DNA of 64,000 nucleotides, from the NCBI RefSeq assembly GCF_010093185.1, contig NZ_PDWL01000001.1, positions 62,001-126,000 on the forward strand, given 5' to 3'. The position numbers and the translations under genes are program-made. The notes below the pieces were generated by a model that saw only the letters and a list, made by a program, of their open reading frames with translations, was not told the DNA's origin and did not search any database. This DNA comes from Pseudoxanthomonas jiangsuensis (lineage in GTDB: Bacteria; Pseudomonadota; Gammaproteobacteria; Xanthomonadales; Xanthomonadaceae). Below are positions 27,835 through 37,851 of the stretch, piece after piece. Each line of letters begins with the position of its first letter. The stretch's first letter is position 1.

Positions 27835-29178
27835 ATGATCCGCATCCGCCGCACCGTGACCCTGCGCCTGTTCCTGCGCCTGCTGCCGGTGCTGGCGCTG
27901 GCCGCTGCGCTGCCGTGGACCTTCGCCTACTGGATCGACCGCGGCTGGATCCTGGCCGTGGTCGCCAGCGCACTCCTGCTGGGCCTGATGTGGCTGAGCC
28001 TGCAGCGTGCGCTGGCGCCCCTGCGCGCGCTGTTCCGGGCCCTGGCCGGCAGCGTCAACACCTACCGCGACGGCGAGTTCAACTTCGGCGTGCACTGGCG
28101 CGGCGACGACGAGCTGGGCGAACTGGTCCGCGCCCACGGCGAACTGGGCGAGGTCCTGCGCCGGCAGAGGCAGGACCTGGTCCAGCGCGAACTGCTGCTG
28201 GACACCATGGTCCAGAACACCCCGGTGGCGATGCTGCTCTCGGCCGCCGGCGGCGACCGCATCCGCCGCGTGGTCTACGCCAACCTGGCCGCGCGCAAGC
28301 TGCTGTTCGACGGGCGCAAGCTCGAGGGCCAACACCTGGACGAGCTGCTGGAGGCGTTGCCGGCCGAACTGCGCGAGGCGGTGGCCCGCGGCGGCGACAG
28401 CCTGTTCGCGATCGCCGACGAGGATGGCGAGGACGAACAGGTCTACCACCTCTCGCGCCGGACGTTCACCCTCAACGGCCGCAGCCACGAACTGCTGCTG
28501 GTGCGCCTGCTCACGCCCGAGCTGCGCCGCCAGGAAGTGCAGACCTGGAAGAAGGTGATCCGGGTGATCAGCCACGAACTGAACAACTCGCTGGCGCCGA
28601 TCGCCTCGCTGGCCCATTCCGGTGCCGAGCTGGTCCGGCGCGGCCGGCCCGAGCGGCTGGGCGAGGTGTTCGCCACCATCGAGGACCGCGCCCGCCACCT
28701 GGAAGGCTTCATCCGCGGCTACGCGCGCTTCGCCAAGCTGCCGCAGCCGCGGCTCGACCCGGTGGTGTGGGGCGATTTCCTCGGCCGCCTGCAACGGCAG
28801 ATCGGCTTCGCCCTGGACACCTCGACCCCGCAGCTGGCCGGGCGGGTCGACACCGCGCAGATGGAGCAGGCCCTGCTCAACCTGCTCAAGAACGCGCACG
28901 AGGCCGGTGCCGAATCGCAGCCGCCCAGCGGCGAGGTCACCGTACGCCTTTTGCGGCTGCCCGGCTGGACCCGTATCGAGGTGCTCGACCGCGGCCCGGG
29001 CATGAACGAGGCGGTGCTGCAGAACGCCTTGCTGCCGTTCTACTCCACCAAGCGCAATGGCACCGGCCTGGGCCTGGCATTGACCCGCGAGATCGTCGAA
29101 GCCCACGGCGGCCGCCTGTCGCTGCAGAACCGCACCGACGGCGGCCTGTGCGTGGCGGTGATGCTGCCGGAAGGATGA
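27835..29178 (+). CDS. Membrane sensor histidine kinase
   Basis: This is a 447-residue kinase with two N-terminal transmembrane helices (about 9-31 and 38-57) and only a very short periplasmic loop, so it probably senses an intramembrane or cytoplasmic signal. A HAMP/PAS-like region follows. The phospho-acceptor H247 lies in RVISHELNNSLAPI, and the ATP-binding domain has N (NLLKNAHEA), G1 (DRGPGM) and G2 (GTGLGLAL) boxes. It is seven bases after the response regulator gene, so they are partners. Confidence 0.93.
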   Translation: MIRIRRTVTLRLFLRLLPVLALAAALPWTFAYWIDRGWILAVVASALLLGLMWLSLQRALAPLRALFRALAGSVNTYRDGEFNFGVHWRGDDELGELVRAHGELGEVLRRQRQDLVQRELLLDTMVQNTPVAMLLSAAGGDRIRRVVYANLAARKLLFDGRKLEGQHLDELLEALPAELREAVARGGDSLFAIADEDGEDEQVYHLSRRTFTLNGRSHELLLVRLLTPELRRQEVQTWKKVIRVISHELNNSLAPIASLAHSGAELVRRGRPERLGEVFATIEDRARHLEGFIRGYARFAKLPQPRLDPVVWGDFLGRLQRQIGFALDTSTPQLAGRVDTAQMEQALLNLLKNAHEAGAESQPPSGEVTVRLLRLPGWTRIEVLDRGPGMNEAVLQNALLPFYSTKRNGTGLGLALTREIVEAHGGRLSLQNRTDGGLCVAVMLPEG

Positions 29179-29180
29179 CT

Positions 29181-29240
29181 GGCTCTCCCTTCTCCCCGTG
29201 GGAGAAGGTGCCCGAAGGGCGGATGAGGGCGGGTTACAGG
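29181..29240. repeat. CCTTCTCCC-type intergenic repeat
   Basis: The palindrome CCTTCTCCC-CGT-GGGAGAAGG (29188-29208) is followed by GTGCCCGAAGGGCGGATGAG. It fills the gap between the convergent kinase and glmU genes. The core is related to the CCCCTCTCCC-NNN-GGGAGAGGGG palindromes at 49383, 49796 and 57951. It may also act as a transcription end for the kinase operon. Confidence 0.7.
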
Positions 29241-29254
29241 GAGAGGGGCCGACA

Positions 29255-30628
29255 TCAGCCCTTCGGCTTCTTCTCCGGCCGCTTCCAGCCCTCTACGCTG
29301 CTCTGGCGCACGCGCGACACCGTGAGGGTATCGGCCGGCGCGTTGCGGGTGATCACCGATCCGGCGCCGATGGTCGCCTTCGCCCCGATCTCCACCGGCG
29401 CCACCAGCGCCGAGTTGGAACCGATGAAGGCTCCATCGCCGATCACGGTCGTGGACTTGTTCACCCCGTCGTAGTTGCAGGTGATGGTCCCGGCGCCGAT
29501 GTTCACCCCCGCGCCCACCTGCGCATCGCCCAGGTAGGTCAGGTGGTTGGCCTTGCTGCCCACGCCCAGCACCACCTTCTTGGTCTCGACGAAATTGCCC
29601 ACGTGCACGCCGTCGGCCAGCACCGTGCCCGGGCGCAGGCGCGCGTACGGGCCTATCTGGGCCGCGCCCTCGGTGACCACGCCGTCCAGGTCGCAGTGCG
29701 CGCGCACCTGCGTGCCCGGGCCCAGGCGCACGTCCTTCAGCCGGGTGAACGGGCCGATGCGCACGCCATCGCCCAGCTCCACCTCGCCCTCGAGCACCAC
29801 GTTGGCGTCGATCTCCACGTCGCGTCCCACCCGCACGGTGCCGCGCTGGTCGAAGCGCGCTGGGTCCAGCAGGCGCGCTCCCTGCGCGCACAGGGCGCGG
29901 GCGCAGCGCAGCTGGAAGGCACGCTCGAGCTGGGCCAGCTGCCAGGGATCGTTGGCGCCCTCGGCCTCCAGCGGATCGGCCACCAGCACCATCTCGGCCG
30001 GGTTGTATTCCTCGGCGGCCATGGCGAACACGTCGGTCAGGTAGTACTCGCCCTGGCTGTTGTCGTTGGACAGGCGCGCCAGCCAGCGCTTGAGCGGGTC
30101 GGCCTCGACCGCAACGATGCCGGTGTTGATGGTGCGGATCCGGCGCTGCTCCTCGTCGGCATCGCGGTGCTCGACGATCGCCGCGACCTTGCCCTGCAGG
30201 TCGCGGACGATCCGGCCGTAGCCGCTGGGGTCCTCCGGCTCGGCCACCAGCACCCGCAAAAGGCCGGGCGCGTCGAGCAGCCGGCGCAGGGTTTCCGGCG
30301 CGGTCAGCGGCACGTCGCCGTAAAGCACCAGCACGTCCACCGCCTCGGGAATCCGCGGCAGGGCCTGCTGCAGCGCGTGGCCGGTGCCCAGGCGCTGCGC
30401 CTGCTCGGCCCACTGCAGGTCGTCCTGGCCGGCGAAGGCTTCGCGCACCGCCTCGCCGCCGTGGCCGTAGACCACGTGGATCCCGGCCGGCCGCAACGCG
30501 CGCGCGGTGTCGATCACGTGCGCCAGCATCGGCCGCGCGCCAACCGGCTGCAGCACCTTGGGCAGGTCCGACTTCATCCGCTTGCCCTCGCCGGCGGCGA
30601 GGATCACGACGTGCAGGGGCTGGGTCAT
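29255..30628 (-). CDS. glmU: Bifunctional UDP-GlcNAc pyrophosphorylase / glucosamine-1-phosphate acetyltransferase
   Basis: This 457-residue enzyme performs the last two steps of UDP-GlcNAc synthesis. The N-terminal uridylyltransferase has the signature [11 protein letters not shown] (residues 10-20). The C-terminal half is a left-handed beta-helix of hexapeptide repeats ([35 protein letters not shown]) with the acetyltransferase site. A TAGAAT -10 lies 31 bases upstream of the ATG, as for glmS. Confidence 0.97.
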   Translation of the reverse strand: MTQPLHVVILAAGEGKRMKSDLPKVLQPVGARPMLAHVIDTARALRPAGIHVVYGHGGEAVREAFAGQDDLQWAEQAQRLGTGHALQQALPRIPEAVDVLVLYGDVPLTAPETLRRLLDAPGLLRVLVAEPEDPSGYGRIVRDLQGKVAAIVEHRDADEEQRRIRTINTGIVAVEADPLKRWLARLSNDNSQGEYYLTDVFAMAAEEYNPAEMVLVADPLEAEGANDPWQLAQLERAFQLRCARALCAQGARLLDPARFDQRGTVRVGRDVEIDANVVLEGEVELGDGVRIGPFTRLKDVRLGPGTQVRAHCDLDGVVTEGAAQIGPYARLRPGTVLADGVHVGNFVETKKVVLGVGSKANHLTYLGDAQVGAGVNIGAGTITCNYDGVNKSTTVIGDGAFIGSNSALVAPVEIGAKATIGAGSVITRNAPADTLTVSRVRQSSVEGWKRPEKKPKG

Positions 30629-30766
30629 GCGGAGCGTCCGTGGAATGCGATGGCGACGATTCTAAGGCCGGCCCGGTCCGGGCATGCCGCCCTTCGCAGG
30701 AGAGCCGGCCTTCACCGCCGGCCGGTTTAGACTGCGCCCCTTCGCTCGCGACCGCGGAACCCGCCG

Positions 30767-31150
30767 ATGCTCCTCCTCCGCCAGGGCAGCCAGTACCTCG
30801 CCATCGGCCTGCTGCAGCTGCTGCTGGACTGGGCGGTGTTCGTCGTCGCCACCGCCCTGGGCATGCCGACGGCGCCGGCCAACCTGGCCGGCCGCACCAG
30901 CGGCGCGATGCTCGGTTTCTGGCTCAACGGCCGCTACACCTTCGCCGGCGACGAGGGCAGCCGCCTGGGCTGGCGCCGCTTCGGCCGCTTCTGGCTGCTG
31001 TGGCTGGCGATGACCGCGCTGAGCACCCTGCTGATGGCCACGGTCGAGGCGCGCCTGGGCCTGCGCTGGGCCTGGCTGGCCAAGCCGGTGGTCGAGGGCG
31101 GGCTGGCGATGGCCAACTTCTTCCTGATGCGGCGGCTGGTGTACCGCTGA
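30767..31150 (+). CDS. GtrA-like membrane protein
   Basis: This is a 127-residue protein with four transmembrane helices and the GtrA-family segment NLAGRTSGAMLGFWLNGRYTF. GtrA-like proteins are thought to move or assist polyprenyl-linked sugars across the inner membrane; neighbouring glycosyltransferases, which would support this, are absent. A TAGACT -10 lies near 30728-30733. Confidence 0.85.
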   Translation: MLLLRQGSQYLAIGLLQLLLDWAVFVVATALGMPTAPANLAGRTSGAMLGFWLNGRYTFAGDEGSRLGWRRFGRFWLLWLAMTALSTLLMATVEARLGLRWAWLAKPVVEGGLAMANFFLMRRLVYR

Positions 31151-31170
31151 GGCCGCCGATCGCCCGCCAC

Positions 31171-31184
31171 CTGACCTGGATCAG
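31171..31184 (+). promoter_or_regulatory. FNR/ANR-like site upstream of the DUF2249 gene
   Basis: CTGAC-CTGG-ATCAG is a symmetric match to the FNR/ANR/DNR pattern TTGAT-N4-ATCAA. Its centre lies 62 bases before the ATG. A class II activator site at -41.5 would place the transcript start near 31219, about 21 bases before translation. No convincing -10 box is visible. Confidence 0.4.
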
Positions 31185-31239
31185 GGCGAGCGCACCCCGG
31201 CGGCCGCAGGCTGGACGCTCCTTCCACCAGGAGCCCGCC

Positions 31240-31491
31240 ATGAGCGAATCCGCCCCCGACTACACCGCCCATCCCTTCGACGCCCGCGGCATCGCCCGCC
31301 GCTTCCGCCATTCGGCGATCTTCGGCGCGCTGTCCGTGCTGGAACCGGGCGAGGCCATGCGCTTTGTCAACGACCACGACCCGCTGCCCCTGCTCGACCA
31401 GATCGCCGAGCGCTTCGGCGAGCGCGTCGGCATCGTCTACCGCCAGCGCGAGCCGGGCGCGATCGTGATCGACTTCGTGGTCCGGGCCTGA
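31240..31491 (+). CDS. DUF2249 domain-containing protein
   Basis: This 83-residue protein matches DUF2249 over its length (FDARGIARRFRHSAIFGAL, ALRFVNDHDPLPLL-like block, QREPGAIVIDF). These small SirA/TusA-like proteins are frequently encoded with nitrite/NO-response or denitrification genes. The ATG is preceded by CCAGGAGCCC, a good ribosome binding site. It is three bases upstream of the next gene, forming a two-gene unit. Confidence 0.8.
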   Translation: MSESAPDYTAHPFDARGIARRFRHSAIFGALSVLEPGEAMRFVNDHDPLPLLDQIAERFGERVGIVYRQREPGAIVIDFVVRA

Positions 31492-31494
31492 GCC

Positions 31495-32106
31495 ATGGCC
31501 TTTCCCGCCTTCTTCGACCAGGCGCCGGTGCTGCGCCTGCACGACGGCCTGGCGCAGCTGCTGGGCGCCACCCCCGACGGCGTGATCGAGTACCGCTACG
31601 CCGACGCGGTGCGCCTGGCCGGCCATTCCTGCCCGACCGTGGCCGGCGCCTGGCTGTGCGCCCGCGCCGGGCTGCGCGCGCTCTACGGCGAAGCGTTGCC
31701 CGAGCGCGGCGGCATCGCGGTGGCCCTGCCCGAGGCCGAGGACGCCGGGGTGGCCGGGGTGATCGGCCAGGTGCTGACCCTGGTCACCGGCGCGGCCGGC
31801 GCCGGTGGCTTCAAGGGCCTGGGCGGGCAGCATGCCCGCAACGGCCTGCTGCGCTACGGCGAGCCTGGGATCGACGCGCTCCGGCTGCGCCGGCTGGACA
31901 CCGGGGATGCGGTCGAAGTGGCGCTGGACACCTCGGTGGTGCCCGGTGATCCGGCGCAACGCGAGCTGCTGCAGCGTGTGATACGCGGCGAGGCCGATGC
32001 CGACGCCCGCCGCCGCTTCGGCGAAGCGTGGCAGGACCGCGTGCGGCGGATGCTGCTGGAGCATGCCGACGACCCGGCGATGGTGCGTGTGCGCCGGATC
32101 GGCTGA
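31495..32106 (+). CDS. Conserved protein, possibly FmdE-like
   Basis: This is a 203-residue soluble protein without signal peptide. The segment DAVRLAGHSCPTVAGAWLCARAG resembles the GH.CPG motif of the FmdE family (formylmethanofuran dehydrogenase operon protein E), whose Cys and His bind metal. The rest is not recognised. The gene is coupled to the DUF2249 gene. A role in anaerobic or nitrogen-oxide metabolism is only suggested by the neighbour and the FNR-like site. Confidence 0.6.
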   Translation: MAFPAFFDQAPVLRLHDGLAQLLGATPDGVIEYRYADAVRLAGHSCPTVAGAWLCARAGLRALYGEALPERGGIAVALPEAEDAGVAGVIGQVLTLVTGAAGAGGFKGLGGQHARNGLLRYGEPGIDALRLRRLDTGDAVEVALDTSVVPGDPAQRELLQRVIRGEADADARRRFGEAWQDRVRRMLLEHADDPAMVRVRRIG

Positions 32107-32142
32107 TCCGGCACCGCGCGGGCGCGAAGGCGCGCTCCTCGC

Positions 32143-32721
32143 TCAGCGCTCCAGGAAGTTCTTCAGCAGGGCGTGGCCGTGTTCGGTCAGGATCGACTCG
32201 GGATGGAACTGCACGCCCTCCACCGGATGTTCGCGGTGGCGCAGGCCCATGATCTCCTCGAACGAACCGTCCGGGTTCTCGGTCCAGGCGGTGATCTCCA
32301 GCTCCTCCGGCAGCGAGCCGCGCTCGACCACCAGCGAGTGGTAGCGGGTGGCCTCGTAGCGGTCCGGCAGCCCGGCGAACACGCCCCTGCCCGCGTGGCG
32401 GATGTGCGAGGTCTTGCCGTGCATGATGTTGCCGGCGCGCACCACCTTGCCGCCGTAGGCCTGGCCGATGCTCTGGTGGCCCAGGCACACGCCCAGGATC
32501 GGCGTGGTCGCCCCCAGCTCGCGGATCACCTCCAGCGACACGCCCGCCTCGTTCGGCGTGCACGGCCCCGGCGAGACCACGATCCGCTCCGGCGCCAGCC
32601 GGCGGATCTGCTCCACCGTCAGCGCGTCGTTGCGCACCACCTTCACCTCCGCCCCCAGCGCCTGCAGGTACTGCACGAGGTTGAAGGTGAAGCTGTCGTA
32701 ATTGTCGATCATCAGCAGCAT
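32143..32721 (-). CDS. trpG: Anthranilate synthase component II (glutamine amidotransferase)
   Basis: This 192-residue class I amidotransferase supplies ammonia for anthranilate, and possibly also aminodeoxychorismate, synthesis. The nucleophile C79 lies in LGVCLGHQS; the catalytic His and Glu are in GVQFHPES. The oxyanion block [10 protein letters not shown] is present. It follows trpE by 10 bases on the same strand, which favours trpG over a stand-alone pabA; the enzyme may serve both pathways. Confidence 0.92.
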   Translation of the reverse strand: MLLMIDNYDSFTFNLVQYLQALGAEVKVVRNDALTVEQIRRLAPERIVVSPGPCTPNEAGVSLEVIRELGATTPILGVCLGHQSIGQAYGGKVVRAGNIMHGKTSHIRHAGRGVFAGLPDRYEATRYHSLVVERGSLPEELEITAWTENPDGSFEEIMGLRHREHPVEGVQFHPESILTEHGHALLKNFLER

Positions 32722-32731
32722 GTCGTTTCCC

Positions 32732-34219
32732 TCACAGGCCCTTGGCCGCCTGCGCCACCGCGCGGAACAGGGCGCGACCCTTGTTCATGGTCTCGTCCCA
32801 CTCCTTCTGCGGGTCGGAGTCGTAGACGATGCCGGCGCCGGCCTGGACGTGCAGGCGGCCGTCCTTGATCACCGCGGTGCGGATGGCGATGGCGGTGTCG
32901 GCGTCGCCGTGCCAGCCGATGTAGCCGATGCTGCCGGCATAGACATTGCGCTTGATCGGTTCCAGTTCCCGGATCACCTCCAGCGCGCGGATCTTCGGCG
33001 CGCCGCTGACGGTGCCGGCCGGGAAGGTGGCGCGCAGCACGTCGGCGTAGCTCAGGCCCGGCAGGAGCTTGCCGGTGACCTCGCTGACGATGTGCATGAC
33101 GTGGCTGTAGCGCTCGATCACGAAGCGCTCGCCGACCTGCACGCTGCCGGCCTCGGCCACCCGGCCGACGTCATTGCGGCCCAGGTCGATCAGCATGACG
33201 TGCTCGGCCAGTTCCTTGGGGTCGGCCAGCAGGTCCTGCTCCAGGGCCAGGTCCTCGGCCGGGGTGGCGCCGCGCGGGCGGGTGCCGGCGATCGGGCGCA
33301 CGGTCACTTCCCCGTCCTGCTGGCGCACCAGGATCTCCGGCGAGGAGCCGACCACCTGCACCTGCCCGGTGTCGAGGAAGTACATGTACGGCGACGGGTT
33401 CAGCGCGCGCAGGGCGCGGTACACGTCCACCGGGCGGGCATTGAACGGCACGCTCAGGCGCTGGCTCAGCACCACCTGGAACACGTCGCCGGAGCGGATG
33501 TATTCCTTGGATTTCTCCACCGCCTCGATGAAACCCTCGCGGGTGAAGCCGGAGACGAAGTGGCTCTCGTCCAGCACCTGGCGGCTCAACGGCGGCGGGT
33601 AGCTGCCGGGGCAGCGCAGCTTGTCGGTGAGCGCGTCCAGGCGCAGCTGGGCACGGTCCCAGGCGCCGGGCTCGCGCGGGTCGGCGTGCACGATCAGGTA
33701 CAGCCGGCCCTTGAGGTTGTCGAACACCGCCAGCTCTTCGGACAGCATCAGGTAGATGTCCGGGGTGTCCAGCTCATCGCGCTTGTCGCCGCCGGCCAGG
33801 CGCGGCTCGATGTAGCCGATGCACTCGAAGCCGAACCAGCCGACCAGGCCGCCGGTGAAGCCGGGCAGGCCGTCGAGCTTGGGCACCGCGTAGGCGGCGC
33901 GCAGGGCCTCGACCTCGGTGAAGGGATCGGCGACCTCGCGCGTCTCCACCACCTGCCCGCCTTCGCGCACCTCCATGCTGTGGCCGCGGAAGGCGACGGT
34001 GCGCTTGGCTGGCAGGCCGATGATCGAATAGCGGCCGAAGCGCTCGCCGCCCTCGACCGACTCGAGCAGGTAGGTGTGCGGGGCGTCGGCCAGCTTCAGG
34101 TAGACCGACAGCGGCGTGTCCAGGTCGGACAGCACCTCGCGGACGACGGGGACGCGGGCGTGGCGGTCGGAACCGCGGTGTTCAGCGGCGTGGCGCTGGA
34201 ACTGTTCGGGCGTGATCAA
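32732..34219 (-). CDS. trpE: Anthranilate synthase component I
   Basis: This 495-residue chorismate-binding enzyme makes anthranilate, the first step of tryptophan synthesis. The N-terminal feedback region has LLESVEG; the catalytic core includes [18 protein letters not shown] and [11 protein letters not shown]. The start is taken as TTG at 34219, giving (M)ITPEQFQRH, which agrees with xanthomonad homologs. GGAAGGA lies at ribosome-binding distance, and a longer reading would add about 39 unlikely residues. No trp leader peptide was found. Confidence 0.93.
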   Translation of the reverse strand: MITPEQFQRHAAEHRGSDRHARVPVVREVLSDLDTPLSVYLKLADAPHTYLLESVEGGERFGRYSIIGLPAKRTVAFRGHSMEVREGGQVVETREVADPFTEVEALRAAYAVPKLDGLPGFTGGLVGWFGFECIGYIEPRLAGGDKRDELDTPDIYLMLSEELAVFDNLKGRLYLIVHADPREPGAWDRAQLRLDALTDKLRCPGSYPPPLSRQVLDESHFVSGFTREGFIEAVEKSKEYIRSGDVFQVVLSQRLSVPFNARPVDVYRALRALNPSPYMYFLDTGQVQVVGSSPEILVRQQDGEVTVRPIAGTRPRGATPAEDLALEQDLLADPKELAEHVMLIDLGRNDVGRVAEAGSVQVGERFVIERYSHVMHIVSEVTGKLLPGLSYADVLRATFPAGTVSGAPKIRALEVIRELEPIKRNVYAGSIGYIGWHGDADTAIAIRTAVIKDGRLHVQAGAGIVYDSDPQKEWDETMNKGRALFRAVAQAAKGL

Positions 34220-34393
34220 GACAGGCTTCCTTCCGGCGGAACGGGGCGTGGCAAACGACGGCGACGGGCCGCCATCGCCAACCCTGGCGCGCGGAAGAAC
34301 GGGAAAGCCTGATCGTCTGGCCGAACATGCGGCCAACTTTAACCGGATCGGAGGCGATGCGCAGCCGGCCGCCGCGGTGCGAGGCCGGAAACC

Positions 34394-35347
34394 TCAGGAC
34401 GGTTGCGACAGCAACGGGCTGTCCGCCGGCAGGTGCATGCGCAGGCGGCCGGGCACGCATTCGATCCGGAAGCGGCGGGCCTGCACCGGTTCGCCGTCGA
34501 GGTTGAGGGCGAGCGGGCCGTCGGCCGATTCCAGTTCGACCCAGGGCAGGCGCGCACGCACCGCGCTGCGCTCCAGTGCGGCGCGCTGGCCGTCCTTGAC
34601 CAGGGTGCCGAGGGTGGCCAGCAGTTCGCCGGACAGCTCCGGGATCACCGTCAGCTCGAGCAGGCCATCGTCCACGTGCGCATCCGGGCACAGCACCTGG
34701 CCACCGCCCGCCTGGCGGCCGTTGCCCACGCCCAGCGCGATCAGGCCGCCTTCCCAGGTGAACTCGGGGCCGCGCAAACGCACCGGCACAGGCTCGATCT
34801 TCCCCAGCTTTGCGATCCCGGTGACCAGGTAGGCCAGGCCGCCGAGCAGCTTCTTCAGGCCTTCGTCGGTCTCCACCGTGACCTCGGTACCGAAGCCGCC
34901 GCTGGCCAGGTTGGCGCACCAGCGCTCGCGGCCATCGGCCTCGATCCGCAAGAGGTCCAACGCTCGTGCCGGTTCGGCGGCGACCAGTTCCAGCGCCGGC
35001 AGCGGCTCGAGCGGCAGGCCGGCGGCGGCGGCGAAATCGTTGGCGGTGCCCAGCGGCAGCAGGCCCAGGGTCGGCAGTGCGTCCGCGCTGCGGTCGCTGG
35101 CGGCCAGGGCGGCGGCGACCTCGCTCAGGGTGCCGTCGCCACCGCCGGCGACCACGCGGGCGACGCCGGCGGCCAGCGCTTCGTCCACGCAGCGCGCGGC
35201 GTCGCCGTCTTCCCAGGTGACGCGTACGGCCAGCGCCAGGCCGCGTTCGCGCAGGATCCCCACCGCTTCGCGCACGGCGTCGTCGCCGGCCGACTTGCCG
35301 TTGAGGATGAGCCAGGTCGAAGGCGCGGCTTCGGGGTTGGGCGGCAT
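34394..35347 (-). CDS. yegS: YegS/diacylglycerol kinase-family lipid kinase
   Basis: This is a 317-residue protein with the family signature [17 protein letters not shown] and [13 protein letters not shown] in the nucleotide-binding domain. A C-terminal beta-sandwich contains the lipid-binding site ([10 protein letters not shown]). YegS-type kinases phosphorylate phosphatidylglycerol or diacylglycerol-like lipids. The start at 35347 was chosen over one 17 codons upstream because homologs begin just before the first beta strand ([13 protein letters not shown]). Confidence 0.85.
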   Translation of the reverse strand: MPPNPEAAPSTWLILNGKSAGDDAVREAVGILRERGLALAVRVTWEDGDAARCVDEALAAGVARVVAGGGDGTLSEVAAALAASDRSADALPTLGLLPLGTANDFAAAAGLPLEPLPALELVAAEPARALDLLRIEADGRERWCANLASGGFGTEVTVETDEGLKKLLGGLAYLVTGIAKLGKIEPVPVRLRGPEFTWEGGLIALGVGNGRQAGGGQVLCPDAHVDDGLLELTVIPELSGELLATLGTLVKDGQRAALERSAVRARLPWVELESADGPLALNLDGEPVQARRFRIECVPGRLRMHLPADSPLLSQPS

Positions 35348-35656
35348 GGGGAGGATTCCGGGGCGGACATGGGCGGGGACGATGGCGCACGCTAGCAAGC
35401 GCCGCCGCGTGCACGCGTGAACCGGGGCGATCGGTGCGGAGAGAGCGAATGGCTCCTCGCCGGCGGTCCCGCGAACGGCGACGCATCGCCGGACGCATGG
35501 ATCACGGGTACAGCGGCGGTCATCGGCCTGTCATCGTCGACCGCCAGCATAGGAGGCCATAGCAGGGACGACGGGCGGAGGCGGGATTGCCTCCAATCTT
35601 TCCGGGAGCCGCCGCCGCGATGGAGCGGCGGCGGCTCCCCCGGGGGCGGGTCGCCT
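35348..35656. other. Intergenic region with a 15-bp stem hairpin
   Basis: No gene is supported in these 309 bases. The only strong structure is GGGAGCCGCCGCCGC (35604-35618) with GCGGCGGCGGCTCCC (35625-35639), a perfect 15-bp stem with a 6-base loop. It lies 18 bases beyond the rpe stop codon, so it probably marks the 3' end of the rpe transcript, although no T-tract follows. The remainder would hold the divergent upstream region of the lipid kinase gene. Confidence 0.6.
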
Positions 35657-36343
35657 TCAGCCGCGCACGGCGGCCACCGCGGCCTTCATCTTCCCGACCA
35701 CGTCGGCGTAGTGCTCGCGGGTGCGCGGCGCGTTGAAGATCGCCGAGCCGGCGACGAAGGTGTCGGCACCGGCGGCGGCGATCTCACCGATGTTGTCGGC
35801 CTTGACCCCGCCGTCGATCTCCAGCCGGATCGACCTGCCGCTCTTGTCGATCATCGCCCGCACCGCCCGCAGCTTGTCTAGGGTGGAAGGGATGAAGGCC
35901 TGGCCGCCGAAGCCGGGGTTGACCGACATCAGCATCACCAGGTCGATGTCCTCCAGCACCCAGTCCAGCACTTCCACCGGAGTGGCCGGGTTGAGCACCA
36001 GCCCGGCCTGGCAGCCGTGCGACCGGATCAGCTGGATGGTGCGGTGGACGTGGCGGCTGGCCTCGGGATGGAAGCTGATCAGGTTGGCGCCGGCCTGCGC
36101 GAAGTCCGGCACGATCCGGTCGACCGGCTCGACCATCAGGTGCACGTCGATGAAGGCGCCCACGCCGTGCTTGCGCAGGGCCTGGCAGACCAGCGGGCCG
36201 ATCGTCAGGTTGGGCACGTAATGGTTGTCCATCACGTCGAAGTGGACCCAGTCGGCGCCGGCGGCCAGGACGTTGTCGACCTCCTCGCCGAGGCGGGCGA
36301 AGTCGGCCGAGAGGATCGAGGGGGCGATGACGGTGGGCTGCAT
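35657..36343 (-). CDS. rpe: Ribulose-phosphate 3-epimerase
   Basis: This is a 228-residue TIM-barrel enzyme interconverting ribulose-5-phosphate and xylulose-5-phosphate in the pentose phosphate pathway. Recognisable blocks are [32 protein letters not shown] (metal ligands His and Asp), [17 protein letters not shown] and EIDGGV. Length is normal. It stands alone; trpE/trpG are nearby but separated by the lipid kinase gene. Confidence 0.96.
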   Translation of the reverse strand: MQPTVIAPSILSADFARLGEEVDNVLAAGADWVHFDVMDNHYVPNLTIGPLVCQALRKHGVGAFIDVHLMVEPVDRIVPDFAQAGANLISFHPEASRHVHRTIQLIRSHGCQAGLVLNPATPVEVLDWVLEDIDLVMLMSVNPGFGGQAFIPSTLDKLRAVRAMIDKSGRSIRLEIDGGVKADNIGEIAAAGADTFVAGSAIFNAPRTREHYADVVGKMKAAVAAVRG

Positions 36344-36405
36344 GGCGGGAGGCCGGGGATGAAGGGTGTGAGGGGAATAAGGGGAGGGAATCCGGGCGGC
36401 GCCGG

Positions 36406-36741
36406 TCAGCGGCCGCGCAGCGTGCGGATGCGGTCGTAGGCGGCGTTGATCGCGCGCGATCGCTGCTCGGCCTGGGCGCGCAGTTCGGGCGCGGCGCCGG
36501 CGAGCCGGTCGGGGTGGTACTGCGAGATCAGCCGGCGGTAGGCCTGCTCGACCTCGGCATCGCTGGCCTCGTCGGTCAGGCCCAGCTCGGCCCAGGGATC
36601 GTCGTGCCGGCGCAGGCGGAACCAGTCGCTGTCGAAGGCGTGGCCGAGCAGCAGGCCGACCACCGCGCCGAACAGGGGATTGGGGCGGAACAGCAGCGCG
36701 CCGGCGACCAGGCCGAGCAGTTTTCCGTACCAGCGGTTCAT
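36406..36741 (-). CDS. Membrane-anchored J-domain protein
   Basis: This is a 111-residue protein with an N-terminal membrane-spanning stretch (residues about 8-34, Gly-rich as in DjlA) and a J domain at about 48-111. The HPD motif is intact ([11 protein letters not shown]). It lacks the TerB-like region of full-length DjlA. It probably recruits DnaK to the membrane. A TAGAAT -10 lies 40 bases upstream. It is divergent from purC. Confidence 0.85.
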   Translation of the reverse strand: MNRWYGKLLGLVAGALLFRPNPLFGAVVGLLLGHAFDSDWFRLRRHDDPWAELGLTDEASDAEVEQAYRRLISQYHPDRLAGAAPELRAQAEQRSRAINAAYDRIRTLRGR

Positions 36742-36897
36742 CCGGCGGGCCCCGCGGGGCCGGGTGGCGTGGGAGCGCGCATTCTACGGCACAGCCGCCC
36801 CGGCTCGCCGTACACTGTGCGGCCCGCCGCCGCGCGGCCCTGCCGGCGCGGCCCCGGGATGCGTCCCGCCCCGAGTCCTGTCCTGCCCGGAGACCGC

Positions 36898-37851
36898 GTG
36901 TCCACGACCCTGCTCCAGTCCGACCTCCCCGGCCTGCCCTTGCGCCACCGCGGCAAGGTGCGCGACGTGTTCGACCTGCCGCGCGAGCGCATCCCCGACG
37001 CGGCCCTGGCCGCTGCCGGCACCGATGCCGCTTCGCCCGACGGCTATCTATTGATGGTCGCCAGCGACCGCCTCTCCGCGTTCGACGTGGTCCTGCCCGA
37101 TCCGATTCCGGGCAAGGGCGAGATGCTGTGCCAGATCTCCAACTTCTGGTTCGGCAAGACCGCGCACCTGATGCCCAACCACCTGACCGGGATCGACGTA
37201 GCCGCGGTGCTGCCGGAAGGCGTGGACCCGGCGCTGTATGCCAAGCGCGCGGTGGTGACCCGCAAGCTCAAGCCGGTGCCGGTGGAGGCGATCGCCCGCG
37301 GCTACCTGATCGGCAGCGGCTGGAAGGACTACCAGCGCACCGGCCAGGTCAGCGGAATCGCCCTGCCCGACGGACTGCGCCAGGCCGAGCAGCTGCCCGA
37401 GCCGATCTTCACCCCCTCGACCAAGGCCGCGGTCGGCGACCACGACGAGAACATCGATTTCGACGCGATGGTGCGCGCGGTCGGCGGCGAGCTGGCCGAG
37501 CGGGTGCGCGACGCGACCCTGCGCCTGTACCGCTACGCCGCCGCCTACGCGGCCGAGCGCGGGATCCTGCTGGCCGACACCAAGTTCGAGTTCGGCACCG
37601 ACGCCGACGGCCGGCTGTACATCATGGACGAGATGCTCACGCCGGATTCCTCGCGCTACTGGCCGGCCGACGAGTACCAGGTCGGCACCAGCCCGCCGAG
37701 CTACGACAAGCAGATCGTGCGCGACCACCTGGAGACGCTGGACTGGGACAAGACTCCCCCGGGCCCGAAGCTGCCGGCCGAGGTGATCGAGCGCACCCGC
37801 GCGCGCTATGCCGAGGCCTTGCAGAAGCTGGCAGAGATTTCGGTCGACTGA
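36898..37851 (+). CDS. purC: Phosphoribosylaminoimidazole-succinocarboxamide synthase
   Basis: This 317-residue SAICAR synthetase joins aspartate to CAIR in purine synthesis. Motifs [33 protein letters not shown] and DTKFEFG are intact. A small Ala-rich insert (residues about 30-43) lies between the first two. The start is GTG at 36898, giving (M)[19 protein letters not shown], which agrees with related proteins; an in-frame ATG at 36859 would add 13 residues. A TACACT -10 is at 36811-36816. Confidence 0.95.
   Translation: MSTTLLQSDLPGLPLRHRGKVRDVFDLPRERIPDAALAAAGTDAASPDGYLLMVASDRLSAFDVVLPDPIPGKGEMLCQISNFWFGKTAHLMPNHLTGIDVAAVLPEGVDPALYAKRAVVTRKLKPVPVEAIARGYLIGSGWKDYQRTGQVSGIALPDGLRQAEQLPEPIFTPSTKAAVGDHDENIDFDAMVRAVGGELAERVRDATLRLYRYAAAYAAERGILLADTKFEFGTDADGRLYIMDEMLTPDSSRYWPADEYQVGTSPPSYDKQIVRDHLETLDWDKTPPGPKLPAEVIERTRARYAEALQKLAEISVD

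Noticed and set aside
34219..34393. trp leader peptide or attenuator upstream of trpE
   Set aside because: No short open frame with consecutive Trp codons and no terminator/antiterminator hairpins are visible.
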